From: Micromonospora sp. H61
Lineage (GTDB): Bacteria; Actinomycetota; Actinomycetes; Mycobacteriales; Micromonosporaceae
Assembly: GCF_018070325.1 (NCBI RefSeq)
Contig: NZ_JAGPXY010000058.1
Location: forward strand, 1 to 43,615
Length of the DNA: 43,615 nt
Reading direction: 5' to 3'
A model generated the notes under the pieces. That model was not told where the DNA came from. It ran no database searches and worked only from the letters and a program-made list of their open reading frames with translations. Both the position numbers and the translations under genes were made by a program. Within the stretch, counting starts at the first letter, position 1; every line of letters begins with the position of its first letter. Positions 8,591-16,411 of the stretch are shown one piece after another.

Positions 8591-10732
8591 TCAGCGCGGA
8601 TAGACCACGAACTTGGGCGCGGATCCGCCGGTGGAGGGCGGTACCCGGTAGTGACGCAGAGTGAACTGCATCATGTCCCGGAACGCCGGCCCGGCGATCG
8701 CCGCGCCCCCGCCGTTGGGCGCATACACGAACACCGCGATCACGTACCGGGGGTTCTCGGCGGGAGCCATCCCGATGAACGAGGACACCTCGCCGGGCTG
8801 CTTCTTGCCGTTCACCAGCCGCCAGCCGGTGCCGGTCTTGCCGGCGACCCGGTAACCGGGAACCGCGGCGGTGACGCCGGTGGCGCCGTCGACGGTGGTG
8901 ACCGCCTCCAGCATGGTGCGCAGGGCCGCCGCGTTCTGCGGGCTGAGCACCGAGCGGGTCACCGGTGCCGGCGCGGGGGTGCGCTTGCCGTCCGGGCCGA
9001 TCACCTCCTTGACGAGGTGCGGCTGCACGTACGTGCCGTTGTTGGCGATGGCGGCGTACGCGGCGGCCATCTGCAGTGGGGTGGCGTCGACGCTGTGCCC
9101 GATCGGCACCGACCCCTGCGAGGACTCGCTCCACTCGTCGGCCGGCAGCAGTCGACCGCTGGCCTCCCCGGGCATCCCCTCGCCGGTGGGCTTGCCCAGC
9201 CCGAACCGCTTCTGGTAGTCGATCAGCCGATCCGGACCGAGTTCGTCGGCGATGGTGATCGTGCCGACGTTCGACGAGAAGGCGAGCATCCCCGGCACGC
9301 TCATCCGCTTGCCGTTGGCCGGATGGGTGTCGGAGAACCAGGTGTCGCCCTTCTTGATGCTGTTGGCGATCGGCAGCGTGGTGTCCGGCGTGATCACTCC
9401 CTCCTGCAACGCCGCGCCGTAGGTGATCGCCTTGTGCACCGAGCCGGGGTCCACCACGAAGCTGGTCGCGGCGTCCTCCCGGGCGACCGGGTCGCTGGGC
9501 GTCGGCTTCGCCGCGTCGTAGGTGGGGTTGCTGGCCTGGGCCAGCACCGCGCCGGAGGGAATCTCGATGACCACGGCGGCACCGGTGCCGCCCGGCGCCT
9601 GGGCCATGCCCGCGCTGAGAATTTGCTGCGTCCGGAACTGCAGGTCACGGTTGAGGGTGAGGGCGAGCGAGCTGCCCGGCTTGGCGGGAGTGGTCCGGCT
9701 GTAGCCACCGGGTATGGGCGCGGCGAGGTCGCCGAGGCCGGCCTCGTACACCCGTTTGCCGTCCTGACCGGCGAGCACGTCGTCGTAGCGGGCCTCCAGC
9801 CCCTCCAACCCGACCATGTCCTGGCTGGTGAAGCCGATCAGGTTGGCCGCCAGGTCACCGCCGGGCACCTCGCGACGCTCGTCGCGGTGCACCCCGATGC
9901 CGGACAGCTCCAGCGCCTGCACGCGCTTGGCGGTCGAGATCTCCACCCCCCGCGCCAGGTACACGAATCGGGACGCCTTACCGTCCTCCAGCTTGCGGGG
10001 CTTCATCAGCTCCATCAGCTTCGACACCGGGATACCGAGCAGCGGGGAGAGCGCCTTGGCGACGGCGGCCGAGTCCTCCACCTCGGTCGGATCGGCGTAC
10101 ACGTACCGCGCCTCGACACTGCGGGCCAGCGGCGCGCCGGTGCTGTCGTAGATCGCACCCCGCGGCGCCGGCAGCTCGACGGTGCGGAGCCGGTCGACGA
10201 TGCCGCCCCCGGCGTACGCCGGAGCGTCGACAGTCTGGAGGAAGATCAGCCGGATCCCGATGGTGGCGAAGAGCGTCAGGGCGAGCACGGTGCCCAGCCG
10301 CAGCCGCAGTCGCGAGTCGGCAAGCTTCGGCGGGCGTCGTGGCTTGCGCGACGGCCGCCGGGCCGCCGGTCGGTCGGTGCGCCGCGGCGCGCGTGGCGTG
10401 GTCCGGCGGCGCGGCGGCGGCTCGTCCCCACCCGGGCCACCGGGGGTTCGCGGCGCGACGGTGCGCACCACCCCACCGCGTCCGGCCGCCGGAGCGTCGC
10501 GCCGGCCGGCCCGGGCGGCGGCCCGACCGCCGTCGAGCACCTGCAACGCCGGCCGGAACGGGTCACCGGACCGGGTGCTGCGCGGCGTACGCCGCTGCTC
10601 GGCGCCCTGACCGCGCGCCGGCGTGCCGTGCTCCTCGCGGACGGTCCGACCCCTCGGGGTGTACGCCCGGGCGCCGGAGATGCCCCCGATGCCCGGCTCG
10701 CCGGTGCGCGGCTCGTCCGACCTTGGTGGCAC
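8591..10732 (-). CDS. ftsI: Class B penicillin-binding protein, division transpeptidase FtsI/PbpB
   Basis: FtsI crosslinks septal peptidoglycan outside the membrane, anchored by one helix. The 713-aa protein has a roughly 140-residue cytoplasmic N-terminus rich in Arg and Pro, a single membrane helix at about 147-166, the PBP dimerisation domain (RTVELPAPRGAIYD) and the transpeptidase domain. Active-site motifs are SVHK (S431, K434), SSN (486-488) and KTGT (632-635). The GTG at 10732 is well supported: AGGAGG lies at 10745-10740, 7 nt ahead, inside the last codons of the upstream gene. The long basic N-terminus is typical of actinobacteria and may bind division partners. Confidence 0.96.
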   Translation of the reverse strand: MPPRSDEPRTGEPGIGGISGARAYTPRGRTVREEHGTPARGQGAEQRRTPRSTRSGDPFRPALQVLDGGRAAARAGRRDAPAAGRGGVVRTVAPRTPGGPGGDEPPPRRRTTPRAPRRTDRPAARRPSRKPRRPPKLADSRLRLRLGTVLALTLFATIGIRLIFLQTVDAPAYAGGGIVDRLRTVELPAPRGAIYDSTGAPLARSVEARYVYADPTEVEDSAAVAKALSPLLGIPVSKLMELMKPRKLEDGKASRFVYLARGVEISTAKRVQALELSGIGVHRDERREVPGGDLAANLIGFTSQDMVGLEGLEARYDDVLAGQDGKRVYEAGLGDLAAPIPGGYSRTTPAKPGSSLALTLNRDLQFRTQQILSAGMAQAPGGTGAAVVIEIPSGAVLAQASNPTYDAAKPTPSDPVAREDAATSFVVDPGSVHKAITYGAALQEGVITPDTTLPIANSIKKGDTWFSDTHPANGKRMSVPGMLAFSSNVGTITIADELGPDRLIDYQKRFGLGKPTGEGMPGEASGRLLPADEWSESSQGSVPIGHSVDATPLQMAAAYAAIANNGTYVQPHLVKEVIGPDGKRTPAPAPVTRSVLSPQNAAALRTMLEAVTTVDGATGVTAAVPGYRVAGKTGTGWRLVNGKKQPGEVSSFIGMAPAENPRYVIAVFVYAPNGGGAAIAGPAFRDMMQFTLRHYRVPPSTGGSAPKFVVYPR

Positions 10733-10735
10733 CGG

Positions 10736-11341
10736 TCAGCCTCCTGCACCCTGGCTGGTCACCGACGGCTGGCCGTTCGCCGGCTGCGGCACACCGATGG
10801 TCTTGCCGTCCGGCAGCCGGATGTAGCCCGGCTCGCCGGCGTCGACCAGGCCCAGCCGCTTCGCGTTGGCGGTCAGGTTGCCCGGCGCCTCGGCGTCGGC
10901 GATCTGCTTGTCCAGTTGCTGCTTCTCCAGGTCCAGTCGAGCCTGCTGCTGCTGCAACCGCTCCAGCCGGAACGCGTTCTCATTGATCTTGGTGTTGACC
11001 GCCAGGATGCCCAGCACCCCACCGACCACCAGCACCACGATCAGCGCCGCGAACGGCGCACGCGGCACCGAGATCGGCGGCGGCGGCGCCACCCGCAGCC
11101 GCGGCGGCCGGGCGCTGGTCGCGCTGGCGGCCTTCTCGACCGGTCGCAGCGCGGCCGTGCCCTGAGTCGGGAACTCGCGCGCCCCCCGGGCGCGAGTCTC
11201 CCCCTGCCGATTCGTTCGATCGATGCGTGGCGTACCGTTTCCGAGGCGCGGAGCCCGCTCCGCCGCGATCCGGCCCCCCGACCGCGGTGCGCGCTGCCCG
11301 CCGCCGGTGACGTCCCGGCGGTCGCGCTTGTCAATGCTCAT
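10736..11341 (-). CDS. ftsL: FtsL-like septum-formation membrane protein
   Basis: Small bitopic protein between rsmH and ftsI, the usual ftsL position. It is 201 aa: a basic, disordered N-terminus to about residue 93, one membrane helix (FAALIVVLVVGGVLGILAV, about 97-115), then a heptad-like coiled coil rich in Leu and Gln (about 120-150), and a short extracytoplasmic tail with GYIRLPDGKTIGVPQP. FtsL proteins pair with FtsB/DivIC and FtsQ in the divisome. Sequence conservation in this family is low, so the call rests mainly on topology and position. A GGGGAGGGG ribosome-binding site precedes the ATG. Its stop lies 3 nt before the ftsI start codon. Confidence 0.85.
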   Translation of the reverse strand: MSIDKRDRRDVTGGGQRAPRSGGRIAAERAPRLGNGTPRIDRTNRQGETRARGAREFPTQGTAALRPVEKAASATSARPPRLRVAPPPPISVPRAPFAALIVVLVVGGVLGILAVNTKINENAFRLERLQQQQARLDLEKQQLDKQIADAEAPGNLTANAKRLGLVDAGEPGYIRLPDGKTIGVPQPANGQPSVTSQGAGG

Positions 11342-11401
11342 GTCCCCTCCCCCTCAACATCCGTCCCTCTAGCCGTCCCGGTGCCCCTGACCCCCCACGG
11401 A

Positions 11402-12442
11402 TCAGGCGGACCCCGTGCCCGGTTGGTGCATTCCCTTCACCCGTCGGCGAGACCGTTCGCGGTCGGTCCGCCCCTGCTCTGTCGCGTTCGGGTCGAGTCG
11501 CTCCGCGGCCCGCAGCCGCACCGAGGCGGCCCGCGGGTTCGCGGCGACCTCCGCCTCCCCCGGCAGTTCGGCGCCCCGGCTGAGCAGCCGGAACGTCGGA
11601 CCGGACCCGGGAAGCTCGACCGGGAGGTCAATCGGGCCCTTACTGCGGACCCGGTCCGTGAGGGCCGCCTTGGTGAGCCGGTCCTCCAGCGAGTGGTAGG
11701 ACAGGACCACCATGCGACCGCCCACGGTCAGTGCGTCGAGTGCGGATGGCAACGCTGTCTCCAGCGCTGCCAGCTCTCTGTTTACCTCGATCCGTAAAGC
11801 CTGAAACGTTCTCTTTGCCGGGTGCCCACCCGTTCGTCGGGCTGGCGCGGGAATGGAGTCCCGAACCAGCTCCGCCAGCAGCGCGGACGAGGTGATCCGG
11901 GCCCGCTCCCGCTGCCGGATGATCGCCGAGGCGATCCGACCGGCGAACTTCTCCTCGCCGTAGACCCGCAGCACCCGGGCCAGGTCCGGATGCGCGTACG
12001 TGTTGACCACCTCTTCGGCGGTCACCCCCCGGGTCTGGTCCATCCGCATGTCCAACGGCGCGTCCTGGGCGTACGCGAACCCTCGGTCGGGCGCGTCCAA
12101 CTGCAACGACGAGACACCCAGGTCGAACAGGATGCCGTCGATGGCCGGATAGCCCAGCCGGTCCAGCACGTCCGGCAACTCGTCGTAGACGGCGTGCTCC
12201 AGGTGCACCCGATCGGCGAACCGGGCCAGCCGTACCCGCGCGTGAGCGAGCGCCTCGGTGTCCCGGTCGAGCCCGATCAGGACCGTCTCCGGATGCGCCT
12301 CGAGCACCGCCTCCGCATGCCCGGCGAGACCGAGCGTCGCGTCGACGTAGACCGTCCGGCCGCCTCGACCCAGCGCGGGGGCCAGCAGCTCGAGACACCG
12401 CTCGAGCAGCACCGGCACGTGCGTGCCGCGCAACTCCCCCAT
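11402..12442 (-). CDS. rsmH: 16S rRNA (cytosine-1402-N4)-methyltransferase RsmH (MraW)
   Basis: RsmH methylates N4 of C1402 in the 16S rRNA P site using S-adenosylmethionine. The 346-aa protein opens MGELRGTHVPVLLERCLELL, close to the family N-terminus (HxPVLLxE), then shows the SAM-binding VDATLGLAGHAEAVL, the substrate-side FDLGVSSLQLD and GRMVVLSYHSLEDR. I chose ATG 12442 because the conserved fold begins there; the open frame extends upstream without conserved sequence. It follows mraZ after 206 nt in which I see no gene, and sits 60 nt ahead of the ftsL-like gene. Confidence 0.96.
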   Translation of the reverse strand: MGELRGTHVPVLLERCLELLAPALGRGGRTVYVDATLGLAGHAEAVLEAHPETVLIGLDRDTEALAHARVRLARFADRVHLEHAVYDELPDVLDRLGYPAIDGILFDLGVSSLQLDAPDRGFAYAQDAPLDMRMDQTRGVTAEEVVNTYAHPDLARVLRVYGEEKFAGRIASAIIRQRERARITSSALLAELVRDSIPAPARRTGGHPAKRTFQALRIEVNRELAALETALPSALDALTVGGRMVVLSYHSLEDRLTKAALTDRVRSKGPIDLPVELPGSGPTFRLLSRGAELPGEAEVAANPRAASVRLRAAERLDPNATEQGRTDRERSRRRVKGMHQPGTGSA

Positions 12443-12648
12443 GATGACCCCCACTGGTTGAAACGTCCGTTCTTCTCGTGCGCCTGTCGTCGGACGGCGC
12501 TGCCGTCGTACCGCCAGATCCCCATCCGCTCCCGCCTGACACCGGACCGTCGCCCAATGACTGGATCGTGCGCCTGGCACCGGGGAAGTGATGCCAGGAA
12601 CTCGAAAGCGGCTGGAGATCTCGCAGTACGTCGGGCGCCGTTACCGCC

Positions 12649-13080
12649 CTACAGACCGCCGGGCAGCACCCCCTCCTCGATGTCGGCGAAGTCGTCTTCG
12701 CTCTCGGCGAGGTAGGTCTCCCAGGCGACCTTGTCCCAGATCTCCACCCGCGTGCTCGCGCCGATCACCACCAACTCGCGGTCCAGTGCGGCATAGGCCC
12801 GCAGGTGAGCCGGAATGGTCACCCGACCCTGCTTGTCTGGAACCTCGTCGTGCGCGCTGGCGAAGAAGACCCGGCTGTAGGCCCGGGCCGCCTTGTGGGT
12901 CATCGGCTGTGCGCGCAACTGCTCCGCGATCCGCTGGAACTCAGGGGTCGGGAAGACGTAGAGGCAGCGCTCCTGCCCTTTGGTGACCACGACACCCCCC
13001 GCCAGCTCATCCCGGAACTTGGCCGGAAGGATCAACCGGCCCTTTTCGTCCAGGCGCGGAGTGTGGGTGCCGAGAAACAT
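12649..13080 (-). CDS. mraZ: Transcriptional regulator / nucleoid protein MraZ
   Basis: MraZ is a small AbrB/SpoVT-fold DNA-binding protein that usually represses its own dcw operon. The 143-aa protein has the two tandem half-domains with DxxxR signatures, DEKGRLILPAKFR (about 11-23) and DKQGRVTIPAHLR (about 81-93). The ATG at 13080 is set by the family start MFLGTHTPRLDEKGR and by a GAGGGGG site 8 nt upstream. It is the first gene of the cluster. Three GTGGRG boxes with a 10-bp period lie 85-110 bp upstream and overlap a plausible promoter, the expected arrangement for autorepression. Confidence 0.97.
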   Translation of the reverse strand: MFLGTHTPRLDEKGRLILPAKFRDELAGGVVVTKGQERCLYVFPTPEFQRIAEQLRAQPMTHKAARAYSRVFFASAHDEVPDKQGRVTIPAHLRAYAALDRELVVIGASTRVEIWDKVAWETYLAESEDDFADIEEGVLPGGL

Positions 13081-13164
13081 CGGCCCAACCCCCTCGCCCC
13101 TGAGCGGCGTTCGCGGCGCCGCTGACCCCCCGGGCCGGTGAGCCCTCCCGGCCTCACCATTGGT

Positions 13165-13196
13165 CCCCACTCTACTCCACTTCCCTCCACCCGCAA
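13165..13196 (-). promoter_or_regulatory. mraZ promoter with three MraZ-type boxes
   Basis: On the minus strand, GTGGAG, GTGGAG and GTGGGG occur at 13190-13185, 13180-13175 and 13170-13165, exactly 10 bp apart. MraZ proteins are known to bind short TGGG-type repeats with this helical spacing. The same stretch fits a promoter: TTGCGG (13196-13191) as -35, a 16-nt spacer and TAGAGT (13174-13169) as -10. Boxes overlapping both elements would suit repression. Box identity is by pattern only. Confidence 0.75.
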
Positions 13197-13252
13197 CCAA
13201 ATTCGCCCGCGTGGCGCGCCTGACCCGGCGACAAAACCGCACGTCACAAGGG

Positions 13253-13268
13253 GTGGAGCGGAGTGGAG
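13253..13268 (+). promoter_or_regulatory. Two MraZ-type boxes facing murT
   Basis: GTGGAG at 13253-13258 and again at 13263-13268, 10 bp apart, on the plus strand. They have the same hexamer, spacing and orientation relative to the downstream gene as the mraZ-side boxes, about 60 bp away on the other strand. They could let MraZ also control the murT operon. They lie about 140 bp before the likely murT start site, so their effect is unclear. The rest of 13081-13420 holds no gene that I can support. Confidence 0.5.
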
Positions 13269-13407
13269 GGCTCCGGCCGCCCCTCGGCGTGGTCCGCTTT
13301 CCGACATAGATCGACTCCGTCCGGGGGACGCCGACCCGGCCGCCCGCGCAGCCACCACGGCCGAACGGTTCACCGTCGGCGGCGATCTGGTGGGGCCGGC
13401 GGTCCGG

Positions 13408-13420
13408 TAACCTCGCTCGC
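13408..13420 (+). promoter_or_regulatory. Candidate leaderless promoter of murT
   Basis: TAACCT (13408-13413) fits the actinobacterial -10 pattern TANNNT and lies 7 nt before the murT GTG. Transcription would then begin at or next to the start codon, giving a leaderless mRNA. No ribosome-binding site precedes the GTG, which agrees with this. No clear -35 element is seen. Confidence 0.5.
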
Positions 13421-14683
13421 GTGACGGACGCGAAAATGCCCCTACGGGCCAAGGTGGCCAGCTCCGTGTCACGGACCGCCGCGGCGCTCTCCCGGGCCGC
13501 CGGCCGTGGCGACGGTTCGGTGATCGGCGGGTGGATCGGCCTGAAGATCGACCCGGACCTGCTGGCCCACCTGTCGGCCGGGCGCGCGATCGCGCTCGTC
13601 TCCGGCACCAACGGCAAGACCACCACCACCCGGTTGACCTCCGCTGCGGTCGGCGTGCTCGGCCGGGTCGCCACCAACTCGTTCGGCGCCAACATGCCCA
13701 GCGGGCACACCTCGGCGCTGGCCAAGGCCGGCAGCACCCCATACGCGGTGCTGGAGGTCGACGAGCACTACCTGGCGCAGGTGCTGGAGGCGACCGAGCC
13801 GCACGTTGTCGCGCTGCTGAACCTCTCCCGCGACCAGCTCGACCGCGCCAAGGAGGTCGCCATGATGGCGCAGCTCTGGCGCGCGGCGCTGGTCCGGCAC
13901 ACCGACGTACGGGTGGTGGCCAACGCCGACGACCCGCTGGTGGTGTGGGCCGCCACCCCACCGGGCGACCCCGCCCGGGGCATCAACCCGCCGCACGTGA
14001 CGTGGTTCAGTGCCGGCCAACGCTGGCACGACGACTCCTGGGTCTGCCCGGAGTGCGGCTCCACCATCCAGCGCTCCGGCGAGCAGTGGTGGTGCACCGG
14101 CTGCCCGCTACGCCGACCGGAGCCGCACTGGGTCGTCGAGGACGAGGGCGTGCTCGACCCCACCGGCGCCTGGCACAAGGTCTCCCTCCAACTGCCCGGC
14201 AAGGTCAACCTCGGCAACGCGGCGACCGCGCTGGCGGTGGCCGCCGAGTTCGGCGTCCGCCCGGTCGACGCGGTGTCCCGCCTCGGCATCGTCACCTCGG
14301 TGGCCGGCCGCTACGCCCAGGTCGACAAGGACGGGCGCAACATCCGGCTGCTGCTGGCCAAGAACCCGGCCAGTTGGCTGGAGGCGTTCGACATGGCCGA
14401 CGACGCGCCGACCCTGCTCTCCATCAACGCGCGCGACCCCGACGGCCTGGACACCTCCTGGCTCTACGACGTCGACTTCGCCCCGCTCCGCGGCCGGCAG
14501 GTGTTGATCACCGGCGACCGGGCATACGACCTGGCGGTTCGACTGGACGTCAACGACGTGCCGTTCCAGCACGTCCGCACGTTCGACGACGCACTCCGGT
14601 CGGTCCCGCCCGGGCGGCTGGAGGTCATCGCGAACTACACCGCGTTCCAGGACATCCGAGCGGAGTTGGACCGTGTCATCTGA
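13421..14683 (+). CDS. murT: Lipid II isoglutaminyl synthase, ligase subunit MurT
   Basis: MurT, with GatD, amidates the D-glutamate of lipid II to D-isoglutamine on the cytoplasmic face. The 420-aa protein is a Mur-ligase relative: ATP loop VSGTNGKTTTTR (about 60-71), central domain with LNLSRDQLDR, and the C-terminal MurT domain. A four-cysteine zinc ribbon, CPEC (C209, C212) and CTGC (C225, C228), is inserted as in known MurT proteins. The GTG start has no ribosome-binding site but follows a -10-like TAACCT by 7 nt. It overlaps gatD by 11 nt, so the two subunits should be made together. Confidence 0.96.
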   Translation: MTDAKMPLRAKVASSVSRTAAALSRAAGRGDGSVIGGWIGLKIDPDLLAHLSAGRAIALVSGTNGKTTTTRLTSAAVGVLGRVATNSFGANMPSGHTSALAKAGSTPYAVLEVDEHYLAQVLEATEPHVVALLNLSRDQLDRAKEVAMMAQLWRAALVRHTDVRVVANADDPLVVWAATPPGDPARGINPPHVTWFSAGQRWHDDSWVCPECGSTIQRSGEQWWCTGCPLRRPEPHWVVEDEGVLDPTGAWHKVSLQLPGKVNLGNAATALAVAAEFGVRPVDAVSRLGIVTSVAGRYAQVDKDGRNIRLLLAKNPASWLEAFDMADDAPTLLSINARDPDGLDTSWLYDVDFAPLRGRQVLITGDRAYDLAVRLDVNDVPFQHVRTFDDALRSVPPGRLEVIANYTAFQDIRAELDRVI

Positions 14684-15392
14684 GAGTCTGCGCATCGTCT
14701 GGATCTACCCCGACCTGCTCTCCACCTACGGAGACCGGGGCAACGCCCTGATCCTCGCCCGGCGGGCCCGGCAGCGTGGGATGCCGGTCGAGGTGCTGGA
14801 GGTCCGCTCCGACGAGCGACTGCCCGCGACCGCCGACATCTACCTGGTCGGTGGCGGCGAGGACGGCCCGCAGGCGCTCGGCGCCCAGCGGCTGCTGGCC
14901 GACGGCGGCCTGCACCGCGCCGTCGCGCAGGGCTCGGTGGTGTTCGGCGTCTGCGCCGGCTACCAGCTGCTCGGCACCTCGTTCTTCGCCAAGGGTGTGC
15001 AGTGCCGCGGGCTGGAGCTGCTCGACCTGCGGTCCGACCGGGGCGAGAGCCGGGCCGTGGGCGAGCTGGCCGGTGAGATCGACCCCCGGCTGGGCCTGCC
15101 CCCGCTGACCGGTTTCGAGAACCACGGCGGCCGCACCCACCTCGGTCCGGAGGTGTCCCCGTTGGCCCGGGTCACCGCCGGGGTGGGCAACGACGGCGCC
15201 ACCGAGGGCGCGTGGCGCGGCAAGCTGCTGGGCACCTACTCGCACGGGCCGGCGCTGGCTCGCAACCCGGCCCTGGCCGACCTGCTGCTGCGCTGGGCCA
15301 CCGGGGCACACCAGCTCCCGCCGTTGGACGACACCTGGTCGGACCGGCTCCGCAACGAGCGCCGCTCCGCGGTGGCCGCCGCCCGGGCATGA
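14673..15392 (+). CDS. gatD: Lipid II isoglutaminyl synthase, glutamine amidotransferase subunit GatD
   Basis: GatD supplies ammonia from glutamine to MurT. The 239-aa class I-like (CobB/CobQ type) amidotransferase shows the nucleophile cysteine in VVFGVCAGYQLLG (C94, the same number as in Staphylococcus aureus GatD) and the catalytic histidine in GTYSHGPALARNP (H191). The N-terminal IVWIYPDLLSTYGDRGN is typical. It starts with GTG inside the end of murT, and its TGA overlaps the ATG of the following membrane protein (ATGA). Confidence 0.96.
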   Translation: MSSESLRIVWIYPDLLSTYGDRGNALILARRARQRGMPVEVLEVRSDERLPATADIYLVGGGEDGPQALGAQRLLADGGLHRAVAQGSVVFGVCAGYQLLGTSFFAKGVQCRGLELLDLRSDRGESRAVGELAGEIDPRLGLPPLTGFENHGGRTHLGPEVSPLARVTAGVGNDGATEGAWRGKLLGTYSHGPALARNPALADLLLRWATGAHQLPPLDDTWSDRLRNERRSAVAAARA

Positions 15393-16075
15393 TCCGTGCC
15401 GTCCGACGGCTGCTCCGGCAGCCGTCGGCCGCCCGGTTCGCCCTGCTCGTGCTGCTGATCGGCGGGTGCGGGTTACTGCTGCTGCTGGTGCCCCGGCCGG
15501 ATCCGGCGCAGTTACCGCTGGTCGCCGACCGGCTGGGCGACCTCGCTCCGGTGGCGGCGATCCTCGGTGGCGCGCTGCTGCTGGTCGCGCTGGTGCCCCG
15601 GACCTTCATCACGCTCGCCGCAGGTGCGATCTTCGGCCCGCTGGAGGGCGCCGCGTACGCCCTCGGCGCCGCGCTGGTGGCGGCGGCGATCGGGTTCACT
15701 GTCGGCCGGTTGCTCGGGCGGGAGTTCGTGGCCGAACGGGTCCGCGGTCGCCTGGCCAGCCTCGACGGCTGGTTCGCCCGGCAGAGCGTGCTCGGTGTGG
15801 TCACCGTCCGGCTGCTGCCGATCGCCGGCTTCGGCCTGGTCAGCTACGGCTACGGCACGACCGGCGCCCGAGTGCTGCCGTTCCTCGCCGGCAGCGTGAT
15901 CGCGTCCGCGCCGACCGCCTTCGGCTACGCGGCGATCGGCGCGGCGGTCAGCTCCCCCGGCCACGTCAACTGGTACGCCGCCGCCCCGGCCAGCCTCGGC
16001 CTGATCGCCAGCCTGGTGCTCATCCACCAGTGGTGGCGCGCCGAACGCCGCCGCCGTCGCACCATGCCGGTCTGA
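15389..16075 (+). CDS. TVP38/TMEM64 (DedA/VTT superfamily) integral membrane protein
   Basis: The 228-aa polytopic protein has the SNARE-associated (VTT/DedA) core: VPRTFITLAAGAIFGPLEG, a Gly/Ala-rich helix ending FTVGRLLGREFV, then VRLLPIAGFGLVSYGYG and FLAGSVIASAPTAFGYAAIG. DedA-superfamily proteins include lipid scramblases and bacterial undecaprenyl-phosphate translocases; the substrate here is unknown. The ATG (15389) overlaps the gatD stop by 4 nt. The frame is open further upstream, but that part runs inside gatD and lacks family sequence. Coupling to murT-gatD hints at lipid-carrier handling in wall synthesis (inference). Confidence 0.85.
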   Translation: MIRAVRRLLRQPSAARFALLVLLIGGCGLLLLLVPRPDPAQLPLVADRLGDLAPVAAILGGALLLVALVPRTFITLAAGAIFGPLEGAAYALGAALVAAAIGFTVGRLLGREFVAERVRGRLASLDGWFARQSVLGVVTVRLLPIAGFGLVSYGYGTTGARVLPFLAGSVIASAPTAFGYAAIGAAVSSPGHVNWYAAAPASLGLIASLVLIHQWWRAERRRRRTMPV

Positions 16076-16317
16076 ACCGCGGACTTCCTCTTCCGGCCCC
16101 CGTTGCGCGACGGGAAGCTCGCCGTCACCAGGATCCTCGGCGAGGAACAACTCGGACCCCGCACAGCAGCACGCGTACTCGCTGCTCCGCGCGGACCGGC
16201 TGCCGCCACTGCCGCCCCGCCCGTGACCACCGGAGCGCAACCGTCGGGTGGCTGGTCTGGTTGATCCGGCGACTGCACGAGCCGGTTGTGCGGAGACCGG
16301 CGGGGGATACGCCGGAG
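16076..16317. other. Intergenic stretch with no recognisable gene
   Basis: Between the DedA-like gene and the palindrome at 16318. Open frames here are ordinary GC-rich background with no start plus ribosome-binding site and no family resemblance I recognise. It could hold a decayed gene, but I cannot support one. Confidence 0.5.
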
Positions 16318-16363
16318 AGCGTTATGACTCAGAGGCATATTTATGCCCCTGAGTCATAACGCT
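16318..16363. repeat. Near-perfect 46-nt inverted repeat between convergent genes
   Basis: Two 22-nt arms (16318-16339 and 16342-16363) pair with one mismatch around a TT centre; each arm carries GTTATGACTCA on one strand or its complement. It is much more AT-rich than its neighbourhood. It lies between the convergent DedA-like gene and leuS, so it may end transcription in both directions, although it has no U-tract. The compact, almost exact symmetry also suits a dispersed repeat family. Confidence 0.85.
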
Positions 16364-16411
16364 CACCGCGGTGCCCGCCTCCGTGGACGTCACGGTGCGT
16401 ATCGCTCGCAG

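Noticed and set aside
7901..11797. Very long plus-strand open frame (about 1300 codons) antisense to murE, ftsI, ftsL and rsmH
   Set aside because: It is the third-position mirror of well-identified minus-strand genes in GC-rich DNA; its translation is low-complexity and matches no family.
12443..12648. Extra gene or extended rsmH between mraZ and rsmH
   Set aside because: The open frame lacks conserved sequence and a ribosome-binding site; the rsmH family N-terminus begins at 12442.
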